Positions 8,788-17,325 of a stretch of DNA of 64,000 nt are shown piece by piece. The position numbers and the translations under genes are program-made. Where the stretch lies: contig NZ_VINQ01000001.1 of NCBI RefSeq assembly GCF_008369105.1, positions 496,001-560,000 of the forward strand. Reading direction: 5' to 3'. The stretch's first letter is position 1; each line of letters starts with the position of its first letter. The notes under the pieces are model-generated. The model was not told the origin of the DNA and did no database searches. It was given only the letters and a program-made list of their open reading frames with translations. The stretch is from Aquicoccus porphyridii (GTDB lineage Bacteria; Pseudomonadota; Alphaproteobacteria; Rhodobacterales; Rhodobacteraceae).

Positions 8788-9882
8788 CTATCGGGGTCGG
8801 CTGATTTCCCCGCCCCCAACAGCCGCGCGCACTCCTGTCGTCGCGGTGCAAGACGTGGGCAATCCACGCGCCACGCGCACGGCAAGATAGGCAAAAGCCT
8901 GCGCTTCGAGCATGTCACCATCGAGCCCGACATCTTCGACCGGAAGGACCGGGCAATCGAGCGCCGCTCCAAGCATCTGCATCATGACAGGGTTGCGCCG
9001 CCCGCCCCCGGTCACAAGGACGCGGGCGGGTGGCGAGGGGCAATGCTCAATTCCGCGGAATACAGCAGCGGCAGCCATGGCCGTAAGCGTGGCGGCGGCA
9101 TCAGCATCGGAAAGTTCGCATACCAATCCGATCATGTCGGAGAATGCGTCACGGTCGAGCGATTTGGGTGGCATGCGATAGAACCAGGGATCATCGAGAA
9201 ACAGTTCAAGCGCGCCATTTTCCACGCGCCCCCTGCGCGCCAGCGCACCGTCGTGGTCGCAATCCAGGCCCAAGCGCTTTTGGACAAGATCATTGATCGG
9301 CGCATTGGCAGGGCCCGTGTCAAAGGCCAGAAGTGCGCCCGGCTCTTCAGGGCGGGTGTGGCGCGGGTCGATCCATGTCAGGTTGCCAACGCCGCCCAAG
9401 TTGAGAAACGACACTGGCTCAGTGGCACCAATATAACGCGCGCAGGCATGGTGAAAGAACGGGGCAAGTGGCGCTCCCTCGCCGCCCAGCCGCACATCGG
9501 CCGAACGGAAATCCCAGACCACCGGCAGACCGAGTTGCTGTGCCAGCACCGCGCCATCACCCAGTTGGTGGGTGCCACGCCCGCGCGGATCGTGGGCCAA
9601 TGTCTGGCCGTGGAAGCCTATGATCTCGGCCCCCTCGATGGTTGAAAGCGCCGCGACATGCGCATTCTCGACCACAGTCCGGGCCCGGTCCAGATCGTCC
9701 CCGGGCCATTTGCCGAGCGCCGCGCGCAGCACCGCGCGTTCGTCAGCGCTGTAGGGGCGATAACCGGTCGCGCCGAACCCAAAAATCTGTTCGCCATCGG
9801 TCTCGATAAGCGCCACGTCAACACCATCGAGTGATGTGCCGCTCATCGCACCCAATGCCTTCACCCTACCCGCCTTCAACAT
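8788..9882 (-). CDS. anmK: Anhydro-N-acetylmuramic acid kinase
   Basis: A 364-residue sugar kinase of the AnmK family. The N-terminal phosphate loop reads [16 protein letters not shown], followed by [35 protein letters not shown] and a C-terminal [12 protein letters not shown] motif. It phosphorylates 1,6-anhydro-MurNAc released by lytic transglycosylases while opening the anhydro ring, for cell-wall recycling. The start at 9882 ([15 protein letters not shown]) is taken because the upstream frame extension has no family similarity and would run through tyrS. It is divergent from tyrS with 60 bp between starts. Confidence 0.94.
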   Translation of the reverse strand: MLKAGRVKALGAMSGTSLDGVDVALIETDGEQIFGFGATGYRPYSADERAVLRAALGKWPGDDLDRARTVVENAHVAALSTIEGAEIIGFHGQTLAHDPRGRGTHQLGDGAVLAQQLGLPVVWDFRSADVRLGGEGAPLAPFFHHACARYIGATEPVSFLNLGGVGNLTWIDPRHTRPEEPGALLAFDTGPANAPINDLVQKRLGLDCDHDGALARRGRVENGALELFLDDPWFYRMPPKSLDRDAFSDMIGLVCELSDADAAATLTAMAAAAVFRGIEHCPSPPARVLVTGGGRRNPVMMQMLGAALDCPVLPVEDVGLDGDMLEAQAFAYLAVRVARGLPTSCTATTGVRAAVGGGEISRPR

Positions 9883-9942
9883 GGACTTTTCCTCGGCCCC
9901 CGCGCACCCTATACAGGCCCCGAACATTACGGGACAAGACGC

Positions 9943-11196
9943 ATGACCTACCACCCCAAATCGGATTTCATGGCAACCATGATCGAGCGCGGCTTTCTGG
10001 CCGATTGCACCGATTATCAGGGCCTTGACGAGGCGCTCTCGAAGGGGGTGGTGCCAGGTTACATCGGCTTTGACGCGACGGCGAAATCGCTGCATGTGGG
10101 CAGCCTGATCCAGATCATGATGCTGCGCTGGTTGCAGAAGACCGGCGGCAAGCCGATCACGTTGATGGGGGGCGGGACGACCAAGGTCGGCGATCCGAGC
10201 TTTCGTGCCGAGGAACGGCCGCTGCTGACCAATGCACAGATCGACGCCAATATCGACGGGATCAAACGGGTCTTTGCCGCCTATATCGATTACGGCGACG
10301 GCCCAACCGGCGCGATCATGGTCAACAATGCCGAATGGCTGGACGCATTGGGATATCTCGAATTCCTGCGCGACATCGGGCGGCATTTCTCGGTCAACCG
10401 GATGCTGTCATTCGAGAGCGTGAAATCGCGGCTTGATCGAGAGCAGAGTCTGAGCTTTCTCGAATTCAACTACATGATCCTGCAAGCCTATGACTTCCTT
10501 GAGCTTCATCGCCGATATGGCTGCATGCTGCAGATGGGCGGTAGCGATCAATGGGGCAATATCGTCAACGGGATCGACCTGACTCGCCGCGTGCTGGAGG
10601 ATGAGGTCTATGGGCTGACCTCGCCGCTCCTGACCACGTCGGACGGTCGCAAGATGGGCAAGAGCCAGGGCGGGGCTGTCTGGCTTAATGGTGACATGCT
10701 GAGCGCTTACGAGTTCTGGCAGTTCTGGCGCAACACCACCGATGCCGATGTCGGACGGTTCCTCAAGCTTTACACCGAACTACCTGTCGAGGAATGCGAA
10801 CGGATGGGGGCGCTGTCGGGTTCAGAGATCAACGAAGCCAAGATCGTGCTGGCCAATGAGGTCACGGGGCTTCTGCATGGGCATGACGCGGCGCAGGCGG
10901 CCGCGGCCACGGCGCGCGACGTGTTCGAGAAGGGCGGTGTGGGCGATGATCTGCCGACGCTTGAACTGACGCGTGCGGAATTGAGCGACGGGATTTCGGC
11001 TGCACAACTTATCCTGCGCGCGGGGCTGGCGAAATCGGGCAAGGAGGCCAAACGGCTGATCGCCGAAAACGGTGCGCGGATCGACGATATCCCGCTGACC
11101 GATCCAGGCCAGATACTTCATGCGGACGCACTGACCACCCCGATCAGGTTGTCGGCCGGAAAAAAGCGGCACGCGCTGGTGAAACTGGCCGACTGA
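9943..11196 (+). CDS. tyrS: Tyrosine--tRNA ligase
   Basis: A 417-residue class I aminoacyl-tRNA synthetase. The HIGH-type motif is HVGS (residues 51-54), the KMSKS-type motif is KMGKS (residues 237-241), and [15 protein letters not shown] is the tyrosine-specific segment. An S4-like RNA-binding domain forms the C-terminus ([20 protein letters not shown] onward). It charges tRNA-Tyr in the cytoplasm. It is divergent from anmK, an arrangement that may share a promoter region of only 60 bp. No T-box leader is present, as expected outside Gram-positives. Confidence 0.97.
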   Translation: MTYHPKSDFMATMIERGFLADCTDYQGLDEALSKGVVPGYIGFDATAKSLHVGSLIQIMMLRWLQKTGGKPITLMGGGTTKVGDPSFRAEERPLLTNAQIDANIDGIKRVFAAYIDYGDGPTGAIMVNNAEWLDALGYLEFLRDIGRHFSVNRMLSFESVKSRLDREQSLSFLEFNYMILQAYDFLELHRRYGCMLQMGGSDQWGNIVNGIDLTRRVLEDEVYGLTSPLLTTSDGRKMGKSQGGAVWLNGDMLSAYEFWQFWRNTTDADVGRFLKLYTELPVEECERMGALSGSEINEAKIVLANEVTGLLHGHDAAQAAAATARDVFEKGGVGDDLPTLELTRAELSDGISAAQLILRAGLAKSGKEAKRLIAENGARIDDIPLTDPGQILHADALTTPIRLSAGKKRHALVKLAD

Positions 11197-11239
11197 GCAG
11201 GCGAATTCCACCACGGAACCCGCAACGGGATTCGATATG

Positions 11240-12547
11240 TCAGAGCCGCCGGATCTTGAGGCGAACGATCCGGTTTTCCTTTCGGGTGGCCACTTCGAAC
11301 CGAAACCCGTGGAAGGCAAAGACCTGCCCGACAGACGGAATCATCTGGGCCTCGTGGATGACCAGCCCGGCAATCGTATTGGCGTGCTCATCCGGCAGGT
11401 TCCAGTCTGTTGCGCGGTTGAGGTCACGAATCGTCATCGCACCATCGACGAGAAAGTTGCCGTCCTCGCTCTTGTGAATCGGGTGTTCGGCGGCGGGATC
11501 GAACTCGTCCGTAATCTCGCCCACGATTTCTTCGAGGATATCTTCGAGCGTGATCAAACCCTGTAGAGAACCATACTCGTCAACCACCAGCGCGAAATGG
11601 GTTCGCCGACGCAGGAACTGTCGCATCTGGTCATCAAGCGTGGTCGTTTCGGGCACGAAATAGGGTTCCATCACCACGTCGGCGATTTGGAACCCCTTGA
11701 GGCCATCAAGCGAAGCCTCTGGTCCAAACATAAGCTTGTGCATGGCACGCAGCAGGTCCTTTGCATGCACCACGCCGATGATGTTGTCAGGATCGTCGCG
11801 AAACACCGGCAACCGCGTGTGGCTGCTTTCGAGACATTGTGCGAGGATCGCCTCGGCATCACTGTCCGCGTCGATCATCTCGATCCGGGAACGGTGCAGC
11901 ATGATCTCCTCCACCGCGCGTTCCCCCAGATCAAGCGCGCCAAGAATCCGGTCGCGATCCTCTTTTTCAACCACCCCTTCCGAATGCCCGAGATAAAGGG
12001 CGCCGGCGATTTCCTCGCGCACGGCGAGGATATGACTGTCGGGATCGGCCTTGACGCCAAAGAGACGCAAAACACCCCGTACAAACCAACGCACCATGCC
12101 GACGATGGGCGAAAACACGGTTACGACAAACTGAATTGGTCTTGCGACGAAGCTGGCAGCCGTCTCGGCATTCGTGATCGCATATGTCTTGGGTAGAACC
12201 TCGGCAAAAACCAGCACCAGAAGCGTCATCACCAGAGTCGCCAGCGCCACCCCGCTTTCGCCGAAAACCCGTGTGAAAAGCGCCGTGGCCAGCGATGTCG
12301 CGAGGATGTTGACGAGGTTATTGCCCAAGAGCACCGAGCCGATCAGGCGTTCGTTGTCCTCGGTGATCTCGAGCGCCCGTTCGGCTCCGCGTGATCCCTT
12401 GTCGGCGCGCGACCGCAATTTGCCACGCGACGCGGCGGTGAGGGCAGTTTCACTGCCCGAGAAGAAGCCGGAAAGCACCAGAAGCAGGAAGATCGCCGAC
12501 GACGTTATCCAGAATGCGCCGTCCAGCGAAGCGTCAGAAGGTTCCAT
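11240..12547 (-). CDS. CorC/HlyC-type membrane protein with CNNM (DUF21) and CBS domains
   Basis: A 435-residue inner-membrane protein. The N-terminal 190 residues form a DUF21/CNNM domain with hydrophobic segments (FLLLVLSGFFSGSETALTAASRGKL, LLGNNLVNILATSLATALF, LATLVMTLLVLVFAEVLPKTYA). Two CBS domains follow (about residues 210-330, with TRLPVF and ALVVDEYGSLQGLITLEDILEEIVGEI), then a CorC_HlyC domain. Such proteins are linked to magnesium or cobalt efflux; older names call them haemolysins, for which there is no evidence here. The end is convergent with tyrS, 43 bp apart. Confidence 0.9.
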   Translation of the reverse strand: MEPSDASLDGAFWITSSAIFLLLVLSGFFSGSETALTAASRGKLRSRADKGSRGAERALEITEDNERLIGSVLLGNNLVNILATSLATALFTRVFGESGVALATLVMTLLVLVFAEVLPKTYAITNAETAASFVARPIQFVVTVFSPIVGMVRWFVRGVLRLFGVKADPDSHILAVREEIAGALYLGHSEGVVEKEDRDRILGALDLGERAVEEIMLHRSRIEMIDADSDAEAILAQCLESSHTRLPVFRDDPDNIIGVVHAKDLLRAMHKLMFGPEASLDGLKGFQIADVVMEPYFVPETTTLDDQMRQFLRRRTHFALVVDEYGSLQGLITLEDILEEIVGEITDEFDPAAEHPIHKSEDGNFLVDGAMTIRDLNRATDWNLPDEHANTIAGLVIHEAQMIPSVGQVFAFHGFRFEVATRKENRIVRLKIRRL

Positions 12548-12637
12548 TTTACCGATATGTCATGTCTGTCAGATCACTGGTTATGGGCGCGGGATCTTGG
12601 CAAAGCAAGGGGGTGGGGAAAAAACAACGGTGACTTG

Positions 12638-13573
12638 TCATCCATCGGACGCAGGCCGGGCCAAGGGGTGATTGTCGAGAACGAGCTGGCGCAGGCGCTC
12701 GTCCAGCACATGGGTATAGATTTCGGTGGTGGCCAGATCGGCGTGGCCCAGCATGACCTGGATCGAGCGCAGATCGGCCCCGCCGGCCAGAAGATGGGTG
12801 GCAAAGGCGTGGCGCAGCCGGTGCGGAGTGACCGTATCGGGCGCGACACCACCTGCAACGGCAAGTTCCTTGATCAGGAGATAGAAACGGTGCCGTGTCA
12901 GATGCCCCGACTTTCCGTGCGAGGGGAACAGGAAACGCGAAGCGGGTTTGCCGGTCTTGCGCGCACGTGCATCCTTCTCATCACGCACCGCGAGCCAATC
13001 GGCCAGCGCCGCCCGCGACGGCGGCGACAGCGGCACGAGGCGTTCCTTGCCGCCCTTGCCCGAAACCAACAGCATCCGCGGATCACCCCTCGCCGCCGAT
13101 ACGGGTAGCGCGACAAGTTCGCTCACCCGCATGCCGGTGGCATAGAGCAGTTCCATAAGGCAGGTGTTGCGAAGCCGGTCATCCGGGCTTCTCCCATGGT
13201 TTCGGGCCACGTCGAGCAGACGGTCAACATCGTCATGCGAGAGAGTCTTGGGCAAACGTTTCGGTCGTCCCGGCCCCTTGATTTCCGCGGCAGGGTTGTC
13301 AGCGCGCAACCCCTCGTCAAAAGTGAAACGGAAAAGCTGCCGGATCGCCGAAAGCCGTCGTGCGCGTGTGGCAACAGCCAGCCCCTGCACGTCACAAGCG
13401 ACAAGATAGGCTTCGATGTCGACGCGGGTAGCATCGACGAGGTCGATCCCCTGCCCTGCCAACCAGACGTCGAAATCGCCCAGATCGCGCGCATAGGCCA
13501 TCCGGGTGTTTTCTGCGGCCCCCAGTTCGGCTGCCTGGGCCTCGAGAAACAAGGGTATCCAGCGATGCGTCAT
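12638..13573 (-). CDS. xerD: Site-specific tyrosine recombinase XerD
   Basis: A 311-residue tyrosine recombinase with an N-terminal SAM-like core-binding domain (residues 1-95) and a catalytic domain. All catalytic residues are visible: Arg149 in YATGMRVSEL, Lys173 in VSGKGGKERLV, His251 and Arg254 in HRLRHAFATHLL, His277 in MLGHADL and Tyr286 in TEIYTHV. It resolves chromosome dimers at dif together with XerC. Chromosomal context and full family length argue against a mobile-element integrase. Its start overlaps the stop of the upstream gene by 4 bases. Confidence 0.92.
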   Translation of the reverse strand: MTHRWIPLFLEAQAAELGAAENTRMAYARDLGDFDVWLAGQGIDLVDATRVDIEAYLVACDVQGLAVATRARRLSAIRQLFRFTFDEGLRADNPAAEIKGPGRPKRLPKTLSHDDVDRLLDVARNHGRSPDDRLRNTCLMELLYATGMRVSELVALPVSAARGDPRMLLVSGKGGKERLVPLSPPSRAALADWLAVRDEKDARARKTGKPASRFLFPSHGKSGHLTRHRFYLLIKELAVAGGVAPDTVTPHRLRHAFATHLLAGGADLRSIQVMLGHADLATTEIYTHVLDERLRQLVLDNHPLARPASDG

Positions 13574-15144
13574 TGCAGCTCCCCCTGATTGAGCAGAATC
13601 AACTGCAAACTTGCACGGCGCGCGCTGTCTTCGAGCCCCATTGCGCGCAAGCCTTGAAGCGCGCTCTCAAGCTGACCCAGATTGCCGGACGCGCCGCTTG
13701 AAAAAAGCGTCATCGCCTGAAGAATGGCCTCGCCCAGTTTACCGGTCTCGAGAAGGGGTTGCAGTGCCTCGGGTGGGCCCTCGGCCTCGAAGGCGCGCGC
13801 GATCGTGCGCAAGAGCGGATCACGCGCCAACGTGGATCGGGGCTCCCCCCGCGCCAGCGCGACGAGAAACCGCTCATCGGGTGTCTGCGGGTCGGCTGCG
13901 GCGGCGATCATCTCGTAGTCGGGTGACAACAACCCGACCGAAAGGGCGAGTCCACGCGCAGGCCCAGTGAGCGGCACCTGCGTGAGATCCTTGGCATAGA
14001 AACGCGCGAAAGGCACTTCGAGGTGAACCGACTGCATTGCCCGCCACGCCCGTCCAAGCGATGTTGCGACAGCCTCCGCATTACCGGATTGAAGGGCGGC
14101 ATCGAAACGTCGAATCGCCTCAACCCGATCCCAGATCCCGCCAGAAGCCGCCGGACGGCGAGCGGTGTAGAGGGCCATCAAGCGATTCTCCGACAGGGCC
14201 CCGGTCCGGGTGAGGCGCTCTGCCGCCTCCAACTCGGCCTTCCACCCAACTGTATCGCGTAGGTCGGTCATCGCATAGACGCGCGGCAAGGACAGGGTGG
14301 GAAGCGGTGTTCCAGCGGCCTCAAAAAGACGAAATACAAGCGGCGTCATCTTCGCGGGCGGCGCCGGTTCAACATTGGTCTCGGCCAGTTCAGGATCGAG
14401 ATATATAGCAATCAGGTGGCGTTCTGTTGCGTCGATCATGTCGAGCGCCACGGCGCTGTCGAACATGACCGCAGCCGCGGCCCAATCACCGCCCCGGGCC
14501 GCGCAATAGATGCGCGCAGGGACGGATGGCGACAAAAACGGCTTTTCATTCAAGCTGTTGCACGCCGCTTCCTCGGTGCCCGACAGCAGGCTGATATCGA
14601 ACCACAGTGGAAAGAGAGCAGGTGTCTCCGGCCCGGTTCGTTCCAACAATGCCTGCGCCGCCTCGGCCGCCCCGAGTTCGAGCAGCTTGGATATCCGACC
14701 CTTCAGAAACGCATGTCCGCTGCCGCTGTCGGCAGGAGGATCGGCCTCGGCTAGAAGCAGCGTGTAAAGGAGCGACTGCATCGCCGGGAACGCCAGAACG
14801 TCCTGGCGGGCCAAGGCCGCTGTCAGACTGGTCGTGGCGCTTGACCGCCAGAGATCACGCGGCAGGCCGGTAACGGACGCAGGCAACAACCCCACCGCTG
14901 CAACCGACACCCTATCAAGCGGGCTGACCGTCACCTGTGGAACAGCGGCCGTATCCGTGACCGGCGGTTCAATCGGTCGCGGCCCTTGTATTCCACCTGT
15001 TCCGGGAACCACGCGACGGACCACAGGCGGTGGATTCTCCAGCCATTCGATGGCCGAAAGCGGCTCATGCGCCCGAATCGCGTCCGCCGTGCCTGCGACC
15101 GCGGAAAACGCGACGATCAGGGCTCTAATTGACGTCCAGTTCAA
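13570..15144 (-). CDS. Large exported protein of unknown function upstream of xerD
   Basis: A roughly 524-residue protein rich in alanine and leucine, with helical-repeat character. I do not recognise a catalytic motif. The most likely start is TTG at 15144, which gives a signal-peptide-like N-terminus, NWTSIRALIVAFSAVAGTADA; a start further upstream would add arginine-rich residues that are really the antisense and overlap of the small membrane gene. The start overlaps that small gene by 20 bases and the stop overlaps xerD by 4, so the three probably form one operon. The start codon is the weakest part of this call; the coding frame itself is supported by length and composition. Confidence 0.65.
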   Translation of the reverse strand: MNWTSIRALIVAFSAVAGTADAIRAHEPLSAIEWLENPPPVVRRVVPGTGGIQGPRPIEPPVTDTAAVPQVTVSPLDRVSVAAVGLLPASVTGLPRDLWRSSATTSLTAALARQDVLAFPAMQSLLYTLLLAEADPPADSGSGHAFLKGRISKLLELGAAEAAQALLERTGPETPALFPLWFDISLLSGTEEAACNSLNEKPFLSPSVPARIYCAARGGDWAAAAVMFDSAVALDMIDATERHLIAIYLDPELAETNVEPAPPAKMTPLVFRLFEAAGTPLPTLSLPRVYAMTDLRDTVGWKAELEAAERLTRTGALSENRLMALYTARRPAASGGIWDRVEAIRRFDAALQSGNAEAVATSLGRAWRAMQSVHLEVPFARFYAKDLTQVPLTGPARGLALSVGLLSPDYEMIAAAADPQTPDERFLVALARGEPRSTLARDPLLRTIARAFEAEGPPEALQPLLETGKLGEAILQAMTLFSSGASGNLGQLESALQGLRAMGLEDSARRASLQLILLNQGELQ

Positions 15145-15274
15145 TGTCCTGACGAATCTCCTGTCCGGGCGGCGAGAAATCCGCGCCGAAGTATGGCCCA
15201 ACATAAGCATAGGCAACCACCGCGATAATCGCAAGAATCGCGAGAATAAACAGCCATTTGATGATGCGCCACAT
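15125..15274 (-). CDS. Small single-pass membrane protein, 49 residues
   Basis: A short gene recovered by reading the minus strand: MWRIIKWLFILAILAIIAVV begins the protein, giving one strongly hydrophobic helix of about 20 residues, then AYAYVGPYFGADFSPPGQEI and an acidic tail ending in DVN. ATG at 15274, TAG at 15125-15127. The hydrophobic helix preceded by basic residues (R3, K6) is what a real small membrane protein looks like and is unlikely by chance. It is the first gene of the unit that continues with the exported protein and xerD, and is divergent from aroK (105 bp). Function is unknown. Confidence 0.7.
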   Translation of the reverse strand: MWRIIKWLFILAILAIIAVVAYAYVGPYFGADFSPPGQEIRQDIELDVN

Positions 15275-15379
15275 GTCGGAACCGCCCGTTTTTCCTGCCC
15301 GTGTTTCAGTTTGCGTTTAACCGATTACAATCAAGTTATAACTGGCATTTCTCTCGAGATCACGTCATTGGTGCGACGT

Positions 15380-15973
15380 ATGAAAAATTTGGCAGGGGAA
15401 CGCCGACACGCGCGGCAGAACATGGGTTGGAAGGTCAGGAAAACGATTGTCATGGTCGGCATGATGGGGGCCGGCAAGACAGCCGTGGGCAAGGCGCTTG
15501 CGGAAATGCTCGACGTGCCGTTCCTTGATTCTGACGCCGAGATCGAACGCGCCGCGAATATGAGCATCGCCGAAATCTTCGCCCGGGATGGCGAGGCGTT
15601 TTTCCGCGACAAGGAAAGCCAGGTCATCGGGCGGCTCCTCGATGCCGAGGTGAAGGGTGTTCTTTCAACGGGTGGAGGTGCCTTCCTGGCCGAAGCCAAT
15701 CGCCGGATGATCTCGCAGCGCGGGATTTCCGTGTGTCTTGAGGCCGATCTGCCGCTGCTTTGGAATCGGGTAAGACACAAGGATTCCAGACCCTTGCTTC
15801 GCACTCCTAATCCATATGCAACGCTCGCCGCACTCTACGAGACGCGCGCGCCGGTCTATGCCCTCGCCGATCTCAGGCTGCGCACCCGCGCCGAATATTC
15901 GATCGCCGAAATGGCTCAACGGGTTCTCGACGCGCTGCGCTCGCACCCGGACGTTCTCGCGGAGGTGACATGA
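15380..15973 (+). CDS. aroK: Shikimate kinase
   Basis: A P-loop kinase with Walker A GMMGAGKT (residues 27-34 from this start), the shikimate-binding DSDAEIE segment, the GGG motif in STGGGAFL and a lid-type arginine in KDSRPLLRT. It phosphorylates shikimate at the 3-hydroxyl in aromatic amino acid synthesis. The start is uncertain: ATG 15380 gives 197 residues with a basic N-terminal extension, ATG 15422 gives 183 and a more usual length; neither has a good ribosome-binding site. The stop overlaps the aroB start by 4 bases (ATGA), so the two form an operon. Confidence 0.93.
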   Translation: MKNLAGERRHARQNMGWKVRKTIVMVGMMGAGKTAVGKALAEMLDVPFLDSDAEIERAANMSIAEIFARDGEAFFRDKESQVIGRLLDAEVKGVLSTGGGAFLAEANRRMISQRGISVCLEADLPLLWNRVRHKDSRPLLRTPNPYATLAALYETRAPVYALADLRLRTRAEYSIAEMAQRVLDALRSHPDVLAEVT

Positions 15974-17085
15974 GGGAAACGGTGCATGTCGATCTTGGCG
16001 CGCGAAGCTATGACATCGAGATCGGTCCCGGCCTGATCGGCGAGGCAGGGCGGTTGATCCGACCGCATCTGGAGCGCGCGCGCGTGGCCGTGATCAGCGA
16101 TGAGAATGTCGCCCCCCTGCATCTGGAACACCTTGTCAACTCATTGAAATCATATGATATTTCTACATCTTCCTTGACCCTGCCCGCCGGCGAGGCAACC
16201 AAGTCCTGGCCGCATTTCACGCGCAGCGTCGAATGGCTTCTCGAAGAGCGGATTGAACGCCATGACATGATCGTCGCGCTTGGCGGTGGCGTGATCGGCG
16301 ATCTCGTGGGATTCGCGGCGGCGGTTCTGCGCCGGGGTGTGCGTTTTGTCCAGGTGCCGACATCGCTTCTGGCGCAAGTGGACAGTTCCGTCGGCGGCAA
16401 GACCGGGATCAACGCGCCCCAAGGCAAGAACCTGATCGGAGCCTTCCACCAGCCCGCGCTGGTGCTGGCCGATAGCGATGCGCTTGCCACGCTCCCCAGC
16501 CGCGACTTTCTCGCCGGTTACGGCGAGGTTGTCAAATACGGCCTTCTTGGCGATTTTGATTTTTTTCAACAGCTTGAAGCCAATAGTTCATCCTTTTTGT
16601 CGCGCGACCCCCAAACCCTGGTCGCCGCTGTCAAGCGCGCCTGCGAGATGAAATCCGCGATCGTGGCGCGCGATGAGACGGAACAGGGGGATCGGGCGCT
16701 GCTCAATCTGGGGCATACGTTTTGCCATTCCCTTGAGGCAGCGACCGGTTACTCGGACCGGCTGCTGCATGGCGAGGGCGTCGCGATCGGCTGTGCGCTC
16801 GCCTTCGAGATCTCGGCGCGGATGGGGCTGTGCAGCCAGGAAGATCCAAGCCGGGTGCGCGCCCATTTGAAGAACATGAAGATGAAGGCCGATCTATCTG
16901 ATATAAAGGGAGATTTGCCAGCATCGGAAGAGATGATCGCGCTGATGCACCAGGACAAGAAAGTGCGTGACGGGCGGATTCATTTCGTCATGGCGCGTGG
17001 CATCGGCGAGGCTTTTGTTACCCCCGATGTCGACCTCGACATTGTCCGACAGGTGCTCGACGAACAGCTTGCCGCCAAAGGTTAA
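15970..17085 (+). CDS. aroB: 3-dehydroquinate synthase
   Basis: A 371-residue NAD- and zinc-dependent enzyme that cyclises DAHP to 3-dehydroquinate, the second step of the shikimate pathway. Motifs: GEATKSWPHF, GGGVIGDLVGFAA for NAD binding, PTSLLAQVDSSVGGKTGIN, and the metal-binding glutamate and histidines in AGYGEVVKYG and LNLGHTFCHSLEA. It is coupled to aroK by a 4-base overlap. Its TAA stop lies within the GGTTAAC that begins the dispersed 122-bp element described below. Confidence 0.97.
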   Translation: MRETVHVDLGARSYDIEIGPGLIGEAGRLIRPHLERARVAVISDENVAPLHLEHLVNSLKSYDISTSSLTLPAGEATKSWPHFTRSVEWLLEERIERHDMIVALGGGVIGDLVGFAAAVLRRGVRFVQVPTSLLAQVDSSVGGKTGINAPQGKNLIGAFHQPALVLADSDALATLPSRDFLAGYGEVVKYGLLGDFDFFQQLEANSSSFLSRDPQTLVAAVKRACEMKSAIVARDETEQGDRALLNLGHTFCHSLEAATGYSDRLLHGEGVAIGCALAFEISARMGLCSQEDPSRVRAHLKNMKMKADLSDIKGDLPASEEMIALMHQDKKVRDGRIHFVMARGIGEAFVTPDVDLDIVRQVLDEQLAAKG

Positions 17086-17201
17086 CGCCACCGCACGGTG
17101 CCAAATCAGGGGGGTGACATCCGGCTGCCGCGCGGCTGCCACCCGGCTGCCGGGCAAACCGGTCGCGAATGTAACCGAATCCGGTTAACGCAACGCGCGC
17201 T
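17080..17201 (+). repeat. Dispersed 122-bp element, copy 1
   Basis: Starts with GGTTAAC (17080-17086, containing the aroB stop), has a small hairpin CACCG-CA-CGGTG, six Gs (17109-17114), then three tandem 11-bp units TGACATCCGGC, TGCCGCGCGGC and TGCCACCCGGC (17115-17147) closed by TGCCGGG (17148-17154), and ends with GTTAACGCAACGCGCGCT (17184-17201). The first-to-last distances match copies 2 and 3. It lies 3' of aroB. This copy lacks the A/T-rich hairpin of the other two and has a GC one in its place. Function unknown. Confidence 0.85.
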
Positions 17202-17205
17202 GCCC

Positions 17206-17282
17206 CTTCATCTTGCCGGAAATACTCTGGGGGTGGCGACAAAATGCCGTGGCATTTTGCGCCTTGGGGGCAAAGCCCCCAA
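17206..17282 (-). repeat. GAGTATTT...CAAGATGAAG motif with two preceding stem-loops
   Basis: On the minus strand the order is a TTGGGGGC/GCCCCCAA hairpin (17264-17282), an AAAATGCC/GGCATTTT hairpin (17241-17258), then GAGTATTTCCGGCAAGATGAAG (17206-17227). The same G5C hairpin plus GAGTATTT-N-CAAGATGAA order recurs at 57385-57432, and the motif alone recurs twice at 40457-40534. The stem-loops lie between convergent aroB and the flavoprotein gene and probably end both transcripts. Confidence 0.65.
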
Positions 17283-17325
17283 TCGAACAAAACCTGCGCG
17301 CCGAAGGCGCACATTAGGATCAGGC

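Noticed and set aside
12638-13573. Mobile-element integrase instead of XerD
   Set aside because: Chromosomal context, full XerD length and coupling to a non-mobile gene; no att-like repeats or element genes nearby.
17115-17154. CRISPR-like reading of the tandem 11-bp units
   Set aside because: Units are far too short, directly adjacent without spacers, and only three per copy; no cas genes are present.
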